Assembly: GCA_025363815.1 (NCBI GenBank)
Contig: JANYLB010000022.1
Location: 1-64,000, forward strand
Source: Actinomycetes bacterium
GTDB lineage: Bacteria; Actinomycetota; Acidimicrobiia; IMCC26256; JANYLB01
DNA: 64,000 nucleotides
Reading direction: 5' to 3'
The notes under the pieces were generated by a model. The model saw only the letters and a list, made by a program, of their open reading frames with translations, was not told the origin of the DNA and made no database searches. Numbering within the stretch: position 1 is the first letter of the stretch; each line of letters opens with the position of its first letter. Shown here in pieces: positions 59,559-64,000 of the stretch. The position numbers and the translations under genes were made by a program.

Positions 59559-59612
59559 CTGACCTGCGCATTCTTGGAGCGGACGACCGGGCTCGAACCG
59601 GCGACATCAACC
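59558..59612 (+). repeat. Left attachment repeat (copy of the tRNA-Gly 3' end)
   Basis: These 55 bp are identical to 63604-63658. They contain the last 38 nt of tRNA-Gly including CCA (59575-59612) plus 17 bp that lie beyond the tRNA 3' end. The rest of a tRNA is absent: after 59612 the sequence diverges at once. This is the expected product of site-specific integration into a tRNA 3' end. Confidence 0.9.
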
Positions 59613-59848
59613 GCACATCGGCGGACCATAAGAGCAGGTCAGAAGCTTTTCCGGACGGCGCCGAACACCCCCGAACGCGAGCAGCCGCGGGATAGACGCG
59701 GGATGGAGCAGCAAGATGCGAGCCACTTCCCGTTCGTGGATTCCGCAGCGGCAACGCACGAGGCCGTTGGTGCGGCCTGTTGCGCACCGCATCAGCAACT
59801 CATAAGAACGTGCTAGTAGTCATTACAGAGCTGTTCTATAGTGCAGTG
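59613..59848 (+). promoter_or_regulatory. Non-coding stretch with promoter elements of the TetR gene
   Basis: About 235 bp without a supported gene. Near its right end TATAGT (59837-59842) is a good -10 element placed 6 bp before the GTG of the TetR gene, so the message is probably leaderless. A short inverted repeat ACAG-AG-CTGT (59825-59834) sits just upstream and may be the regulator's own operator. A matching -35 is not clear. Confidence 0.45.
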
Positions 59849-60487
59849 GTGCCCGGGAATGCGACCACAGCCAAGAAGCCTCGCCGCTACGCCTCGCCGA
59901 TCCGGGCCCAGCGCGCCCAGGAGACGCGAGCCGCGCTGATGACCGCCGCCGCCGAGCTGTTCAGCACGAAGGGGTGGGCCGCGACGGGCATGCGCGACGT
60001 AGCCGGCGCCGCCGGAGTCGCGATCGAGACGGTGTACTCGCACTTCGCCTCGAAGCGGGCCCTGCTCCAAGCGGTGATCGATGTCGCGGTCGTCGGCGAC
60101 GAGCGATCGTTGGCGGTCGCCGAGCGGGACGAGTTCGCCGCACTCGGCCGTGGTCGACGCAGTGCGCGGGTGACGGCCGCCGCCGCTTTGGTGCGTGCGG
60201 TCCATGAGCGCACCGCCTCGTACGCCATGGTTCTTCGCGAGGCGGCACCGGGCGACGAGCAGATCGCCGAGCTCCTCCAAGCGACGCGCTCGCGCCAACG
60301 CGAGGACATTGAGGCCGGTGCCGCGCTCATCGTTGGTCGCCCGCCGACAGCGGTAGAGACCGACGAGCTGTGGGCGCTGCTCAGCCCCGAGCTCTACCTC
60401 CTGCTCGTAAATGAGGCGGGTTGGACTCCAGCCGCCTATGAGGACTGGGTGGCGACAACGTTGTCTCGCGTCATCCCCCGCGCATGA
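59849..60487 (+). CDS. TetR-family transcriptional regulator
   Basis: 212 aa from GTG 59849. RAQRAQETRAALMTAAAELF, STKGWAATGMRDVAGAAGVA (HTH) and ETVYSHFASKRALLQAVID form the standard TetR DNA-binding domain. The C-terminal ligand/dimer domain is helical and unassigned. It may control itself and the next gene, 18 bp downstream, which has its own GAGGAG ribosome-binding site. It is the first gene inside the integrated element. Confidence 0.9.
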   Translation: MPGNATTAKKPRRYASPIRAQRAQETRAALMTAAAELFSTKGWAATGMRDVAGAAGVAIETVYSHFASKRALLQAVIDVAVVGDERSLAVAERDEFAALGRGRRSARVTAAAALVRAVHERTASYAMVLREAAPGDEQIAELLQATRSRQREDIEAGAALIVGRPPTAVETDELWALLSPELYLLLVNEAGWTPAAYEDWVATTLSRVIPRA

Positions 60488-60505
60488 CACTGAGGAGGAT
60501 CAGCG

Positions 60506-61669
60506 ATGAGGAACGATCAAGGTAGACCCGCCGACACGCGAACGATGAACATCGTCCACCAGGCACTGCGACGCGACCTAGAACGCGCGACGACCGCGCT
60601 CGAGGCGAGCCCTTCGCCGGCTGTCCGGCAGCGCGTCGCCATTGCCAGCCACCTCTGCTGGATGATGGACTTCCTTCGAGCTCACCACGACTCGGAGGAC
60701 GAAGGGCTCTACCCCGTCGTGCGAACGCGATGCCCTGACGCCGTCGACCTCCTCGAGCAGATGGATGTCGACCACCAGAGGATCGCCCGATCGATCGACA
60801 CGGTCGACGCCGCGGCGACGTCCTACGGGAAGGCTGACGGATCGTCGGCTCGGGCGCGATTGGTCGCGGCCATCGGCGCGCTCAACGAGGTTCTCCTCCC
60901 GCACCTTCAGCGCGAGGAGGAGCACATGATGCCGATCGTGTCGGAGGTGCTGAGCGATGCGGAGTGGAAGGCGATCGAGCACGAGCACAACGTGAAGCCA
61001 AAGAGGATCGCCGAGCTCGGCAAGGAAGGTCACTGGCTGATCGACGACGCCAGCGCGGACGATCGGGCCAAGGTGCTCGGGCTCGTTCCTGCCGTGCCGC
61101 GCTTCGTGCTGCTCCACGGGTACGGACGGATCTACCGCCACCAACGCGACGCATGCTGGCGACCGTCGGCCGCTGTCCATCGAGTGCAGAAACACGGCCA
61201 CAACGAGATCGTCGTGCCCGCCGAGCCCGACGCCGTGTGGCACGTCGTCCGTGATGTCACCCGCGTCGGCGAGTGGAGCCACGAGTGTCTCGAGTGCTCG
61301 TTCGTCGGCGGTGCCACTCTCGCTGAGCCCGGTGCGAGGTTCCGGGGCCGGAACCGCCAGGGCATCATTCGCTGGGGTCGCGTGTGCGAGGTGCTGAGTA
61401 CCGAGGGCCGGGAGCTGGTGTGGCGAACCGTGCCGACGATGCTCTTCCCCGATAGCACCGTGTGGCGCATTCGCGTGACTCCCGCCCACGGCGGCACGCG
61501 TCTCGAGCAGAGCTTCGACGTGATCCGCGCTCCGAAGGTGCTCGACATCATCTACGCGGCGATCCTTCCTGCCCACCGCGACCGCGCCACTGCACTCACC
61601 GACGATCTACGTCGCCTCGGCGAACTCGCCAGTGAGACGTCGACCAACGGGCAAGTGACCGTCGCCTGA
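60506..61669 (+). CDS. Hemerythrin (HHE) domain fused to SRPBCC (START-like) domain
   Basis: 387 aa from ATG 60506, with TGAGGAGGATC upstream. The first 180 residues have hemerythrin metal ligands: VHQALRRDLERA, FLRAHHDSEDEGLYPVV, DHQRIARSI, and HLQREEEHMMPIV. From about residue 225, HNEIVVPAEPDAVWHVVRDV begins an SRPBCC polyketide-cyclase-like domain, with WSHECLECSFVGG and RNRQGIIRWGR. A di-iron sensor or oxygen/NO-binding domain joined to a hydrophobic-ligand pocket. The role is unknown; the linked TetR gene suggests stress response. Confidence 0.8.
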   Translation: MRNDQGRPADTRTMNIVHQALRRDLERATTALEASPSPAVRQRVAIASHLCWMMDFLRAHHDSEDEGLYPVVRTRCPDAVDLLEQMDVDHQRIARSIDTVDAAATSYGKADGSSARARLVAAIGALNEVLLPHLQREEEHMMPIVSEVLSDAEWKAIEHEHNVKPKRIAELGKEGHWLIDDASADDRAKVLGLVPAVPRFVLLHGYGRIYRHQRDACWRPSAAVHRVQKHGHNEIVVPAEPDAVWHVVRDVTRVGEWSHECLECSFVGGATLAEPGARFRGRNRQGIIRWGRVCEVLSTEGRELVWRTVPTMLFPDSTVWRIRVTPAHGGTRLEQSFDVIRAPKVLDIIYAAILPAHRDRATALTDDLRRLGELASETSTNGQVTVA

Positions 61670-61726
61670 GGACCACGACACGCCAACCGGCGGCGTGATC
61701 TGCAGTGGCTGGGGAACGTTCGCATG

Positions 61727-62462
61727 GGCGCTGTTGTGTTGGTTCGGGTAAGGTCACGGTGAACCGATTTCTATCTCGTTGCGGGTCAGATCGTGCGGGC
61801 GAGTTCGGTGAACGCAGCGTCGATGCGCCGGTGGGTGCGCGCGTCGACGCCGAGTTCGTAGTGACCGCGACGGATGTTCTGCATGAGCGCGTGGCCGCGG
61901 ATGATCACGCGCGCCGAATGGTCGCATTCGAGTCCGCGCACCGGGCGGAGTCTGGTGTTGAGTCGTCCGTGGTCGCATTCGACTCGGTTGTTCGCGTACT
62001 GCTCCGTGTTGTGAAACGCAGCCGGGATGAGTGCTTTGATCGCAGCCCGCAATGCGGGCGCCCGGTCGGTGACCACTTCGATTGGCTCACCGTGGGCGCG
62101 CAGTGCCGTGATAAAGAACCGGCGTGCTGCCCAGAGATCGCGCCGGGCCGAGACGAGCACGTCGATGATCTGACCGTGATGATCAACGGCGCGATACCCA
62201 TAGCGCCATCGTCCAGCGACCTTCACGTAGGTCTCGTCGACATGCCAGCGGTCACCGACCGCATTTCGGCACGGCCGCGCCGCGTTAGCGAGTAGTGGTG
62301 TGAAGCGTTGCACCCACCGGTAGATGGTGACGTGGTCAACCTCGATCCCACGCTCACCGAGCAGCTCTTCGACGTCGCGGTGCGGGCACCGGACGGGAAC
62401 GGCTGAAGATCATCCCGTCACACTCACCGGCCGGCGCGACCTTGCGCCAACGCAACAGAGCC
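61727..62462. mobile_element. IS6-family insertion sequence, degenerate (736 bp)
   Basis: The left end GGCGCTGTTGTGTTGG (61727-61742) and the reverse complement of the right end, GGCTCTGTTGCGTTGG (62447-62462), match at 14 of 16 positions; GGCTCTGTTGC is the typical IS6 end. The flanking 8 bp (TTCGCATG and GTCGGACT) do not match, so no target duplication remains. The transposase N-terminus is damaged. The copy is probably immobile. Confidence 0.75.
61786..62409 (-). pseudogene. IS6-family transposase, N-terminus lost
   Basis: From the GTG at 62313 the frame gives 175 aa: VGDRWHVDETYVKVAGRWRY (first Asp), EVVTDRAPAL (second Asp) and YANNRVECDHGRLNTRLRP (catalytic Glu), so the DDE triad is intact. 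The coding sequence clearly continues upstream in frame (HRDVEELLGERGIEVDHVTI, then YRWV) but meets a TGA at 62410-62412, and only about 50 bp are left before the inverted repeat, too few for the usual N-terminus. A normal IS6 transposase has about 230 aa. Confidence 0.75.
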
Positions 62463-62525
62463 GTCGGACTCACTCACGGAACGATGCGTCTCTGGGGTGA
62501 CATCGGCGGTCGGACGAAGCCCTTT

Positions 62526-62541
62526 GTCAACATATGTTGAC
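62526..62541. promoter_or_regulatory. 16-bp perfect palindrome overlapping the -35 box
   Basis: GTCAACATATGTTGAC is fully self-complementary. Its right end contains TTGAC of the -35 element, so a bound dimer would block RNA polymerase. Autoregulation by the antitoxin-like HTH protein encoded downstream is the simplest reading. Confidence 0.7.
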
Positions 62542-62565
62542 GAAGGGGCCAGCTCGCAGTAAAAT
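62537..62565 (+). promoter_or_regulatory. Sigma-70-type promoter of the toxin/antitoxin-like pair
   Basis: TTGACG (62537-62542) and TAAAAT (62560-62565) are separated by exactly 17 bp, close to consensus. The ATG at 62574 lies 8 bp after the -10, so the transcript is leaderless or nearly so. This is the clearest promoter in the window. Confidence 0.8.
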
Positions 62566-62573
62566 TACCGCAA

Positions 62574-62780
62574 ATGGATATCGAGCTGAGTGCACGGAAG
62601 CACGGAATCGACGACCCCGACATGATGCATGCGTATCGGAATCATCGGAAGGCGTTCGCCACCGACGATGACGCCGTCACGATGTACGTCGGCCCCTCGC
62701 GCACAGGTGCTCCGCTCGAGATTGGCGTGCATGCGATGGCGGCCCGATCGAAGTTCTTGAAGGGATGGTGGACACCATGA
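62574..62780 (+). CDS. Small toxin-like protein of a candidate toxin/antitoxin pair
   Basis: 68 aa from ATG 62574. It begins MDIELSARKHGIDDPDMMHA, continues with a strand pair (AVTMYVGPSRTGAPLEIGV) and ends AARSKFLKGWWTP. The S-x-x-x-x-H-G-I-x-x-x-D-M helix and short beta hairpin resemble small RNase-like toxins of the BrnT/DUF4258 shape. Its end overlaps the next gene by 4 bp (ATGA at 62777). The product is short for this shape, so a few residues between EIGV and HAM may have been lost. Toxin function is inferred from arrangement. Confidence 0.55.
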   Translation: MDIELSARKHGIDDPDMMHAYRNHRKAFATDDDAVTMYVGPSRTGAPLEIGVHAMAARSKFLKGWWTP

Positions 62781-63046
62781 CGAAACCGACACGCGCTGCG
62801 CGAGCCGCGGCGCTCGAAGATTGGGCCGATGAAGTCGACGAGGCTGATCTGGTCGAGGTCGACAGTGCAGTGCTACAGCACCTCGGACAGTTGGCGGCGA
62901 AGCGTGACACGCTGGAGCGTGACGTTCGGGCAGCCGTCGAAGAAGCTCGTCGTTCCAAGAAGTCGTGGAGCGCAATCGGCGCGATGCTCGGCGTATCGAA
63001 GCAGGCCGCTCAGCGCAAGTACTCAACACGTACGAACGCAGCTTGA
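62777..63046 (+). CDS. Antitoxin-like helix-turn-helix protein
   Basis: 89 aa from ATG 62777. An acidic helix (LEDWADEVDEADLVEVD) is followed by a helical linker and a C-terminal HTH, KSWSAIGAMLGVSKQAAQRKY. The order, acidic region then DNA-binding end, and the 4-bp overlap with the small upstream gene fit an antitoxin that also represses the operon, probably through the palindrome at 62526-62541. Could also be a stand-alone small regulator. Confidence 0.62.
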   Translation: MTKPTRAARAAALEDWADEVDEADLVEVDSAVLQHLGQLAAKRDTLERDVRAAVEEARRSKKSWSAIGAMLGVSKQAAQRKYSTRTNAA

Positions 63047-63061
63047 GTTCGCGAAGACTGA

Positions 63062-63266
63062 TGGCGCGTCTGTGACCAAATCCGCGATGCTCGTGAAGCG
63101 GCCGGTCTCAGTCAACGCGATCTCGCGCAACGGATGGCGACGAGCCAAGCCGCGATAGCGCGTCTCGAATCTGGCAGTGTCGGGGCAACGCTCACGGCCG
63201 ACGCTGCAGAGCGCCGCCGCGGCGTTGCACTTGAGCATCACGCTCGAGTTGCGCCCGGCAGGCTGA
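63062..63266 (+). pseudogene. XRE-type HTH gene broken by a frameshift
   Basis: Frame one reads IRDAREAAGLSQRDLAQRM and ATSQAAIARLESGSVGATLT, a textbook XRE helix-turn-helix. The reading then moves by one base near 63200 and continues TLQSAAAALHLSITLELRPAG to a TGA at 63264-63266. Removing one base near 63200 restores a single HTH protein ending. No start codon is present in frame upstream of the HTH before a TGA at 63059-63061. Confidence 0.72.
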
Positions 63267-63328
63267 GGGCAATGCGGCGAGATCGCGCGGATCGCGGTCC
63301 GCTTAGCGAGCGCGCGTCGGATTCGTGC

Positions 63329-63576
63329 CACAGGCGTGCCACTTTGCACGGACTCCACCTGCACGACTACGCCACTACGGCGTCGCCGTCGCCGCGCAGT
63401 CCGGAGCCACGACGAAGGAGCTCGTGGCGCGTATCGGACACTCGACACCGCGCGCTGCGCTCATCTACCAGCACGCGGCGGTCGAGCGCGACCGCGAGAT
63501 CGCCGAGCAGGTTGGTGCGGTGTTCGAGGCGTCGGCCGGGCGTGCGCGCGATATACGCGCGATAGACGGGGCCTGA
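63329..63576 (+). pseudogene. Tyrosine recombinase (integrase) C-terminal remnant with frameshift
   Basis: The first frame gives LHGLHLHD, then after a missing base at 63368-63369 the frame at 63370 gives RHYGVAVAAQSGATTKELVA and RIGHSTPRAALIYQHA. Joined, they form the H-x-L-R-H box and the G-H...Y box with the catalytic Tyr of phage-type integrases. The N-terminal and core parts, including the first catalytic Arg, are missing. It lies 27-44 bp from the tRNA-Gly repeat, the expected place for the integrase. Confidence 0.75.
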
Positions 63577-63603
63577 CGCGAGGCAGCGACCCGGTTGTGG
63601 GCC

Positions 63604-63696
<93 letters not shown>

Positions 63697-63846
63697 TTGA
63701 CCTGCGGTGCTTGCTTCGCATACAACGCTCCCACGCCGCTCGTCGCGTGCGTGGAGCGTTGAGGATAGCAAGGCTCCGGCGGCCTAGCCTGTCTCGACGA
63801 CGAATGAGCCGTGCTCTGAGGCGGCCACAGACCAACGGGAGCAACC

Positions 63847-64000
63847 ATGCAAATCGGGATCTTCGGCGGCGAAGCAGTCGACGGCGGCTCGATCGACGGC
63901 ATCGTCGCCGACGCGCGAACGGCTGCCGACCAGGGCTTCGCCTCCTACTGGCTCCCGCAGATCTTCGGCGTGGATGCGCTGACCACGCTCGCGGTCGTCG
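63847..64000 (+). CDS. LLM-class F420-dependent oxidoreductase (5' part only)
   Basis: ATG 63847 has GGGAG upstream and opens a frame that runs off the window (51 codons seen). It begins MQIGIFGGEAVDGGSIDGIV and continues ADQGFASYWLPQIFGVDALT, the N-terminal strand and the S-Y-W pattern of luciferase-like TIM-barrel enzymes that use F420. Such enzymes are abundant in actinobacteria. Confidence 0.78.
   Translation, partial: MQIGIFGGEAVDGGSIDGIVADARTAADQGFASYWLPQIFGVDALTTLAVV

Noticed and set aside
59548..59798. Short minus-strand frames over the left attachment repeat
   Set aside because: They translate tRNA-derived repeat sequence (the same peptide appears at the right repeat) and show no domain or ribosome-binding site.
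62677..63029. Minus-strand frames opposite the toxin/antitoxin-like genes
   Set aside because: The plus strand has the promoter, overlap and HTH motif; the minus frames are Ser/Arg-rich shadows.

Overview
The window is GC-rich, gene-dense chromosomal DNA with many GTG starts and 1-4 bp stop/start overlaps (ATGA, GTGA, TGATG). This style, together with an F420-type luciferase-like oxidoreductase at the right edge, Wzz/BY-kinase and HprK-related genes, and no phage or plasmid backbone, points to an actinobacterium, probably of the Acidimicrobiia. That assignment is inference from gene style, not a database match.

Positions 1-31.8 kb form a large cell-surface polysaccharide locus with a strong sulfation signature. 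A minus-strand operon (6643 down to beyond 1) encodes a Wzm/Wzt-type exporter, three glycosyltransferase-like proteins and two PAPS-type sulfotransferases. A plus-strand operon (6926-10568) has two paralogous sulfotransferases around an unusual metallo-beta-lactamase/Rieske fusion. A minus pair (13254-10487) encodes a polytopic membrane glycosyltransferase-like protein and a soluble one. A plus operon (13575-21283) starts with a Wzz/BY-kinase, then carries a PqqD / nucleotidyltransferase / HprK-related-kinase / PqqD-fusion module around a Wzy-like membrane protein, ending with a methyltransferase. Then come a nucleotide-sugar dehydrogenase and a Tat-exported low-complexity protein (minus), and a plus operon rrf2-cysQ-cysD-cysN that runs by overlaps into two anchored proteins and a membrane-tethered beta-helix protein. 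A sugar epimerase closes the locus. Read together: sugars are made, polymerised, exported and sulfated, with sulfate activation and PAP removal encoded on site; no APS kinase (cysC) is visible.

Positions 31.9-59.5 kb are mixed chromosomal genes: inorganic pyrophosphatase, an ABC exporter, a SNF2 helicase with a SWIM-finger partner, GH16 and GH43 lipoproteins around a three-part PAP2-like/kinase-like/flippase fusion, tRNA-Val, a subtilisin lipoprotein, an ABC permease with no adjacent ATPase, a catabolic group (two SDRs, FAD oxidase, ThDP enzyme, enoyl-CoA hydratase), a J-domain protein, a cold-shock protein, a RidA protein, an amidase, a dienelactone hydrolase and an RNA m5U methyltransferase.

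Positions 59.56-63.66 kb are a small decayed integrative element. A perfect 55-bp direct repeat, containing the 3' 38 nt of tRNA-Gly(GCC), flanks a TetR regulator, a hemerythrin/SRPBCC fusion, a damaged IS6-family element, a toxin/antitoxin-like pair with a clear promoter and palindromic operator, a frameshifted HTH gene and a frameshifted integrase remnant next to the intact tRNA. The window ends inside an F420-dependent oxidoreductase gene.
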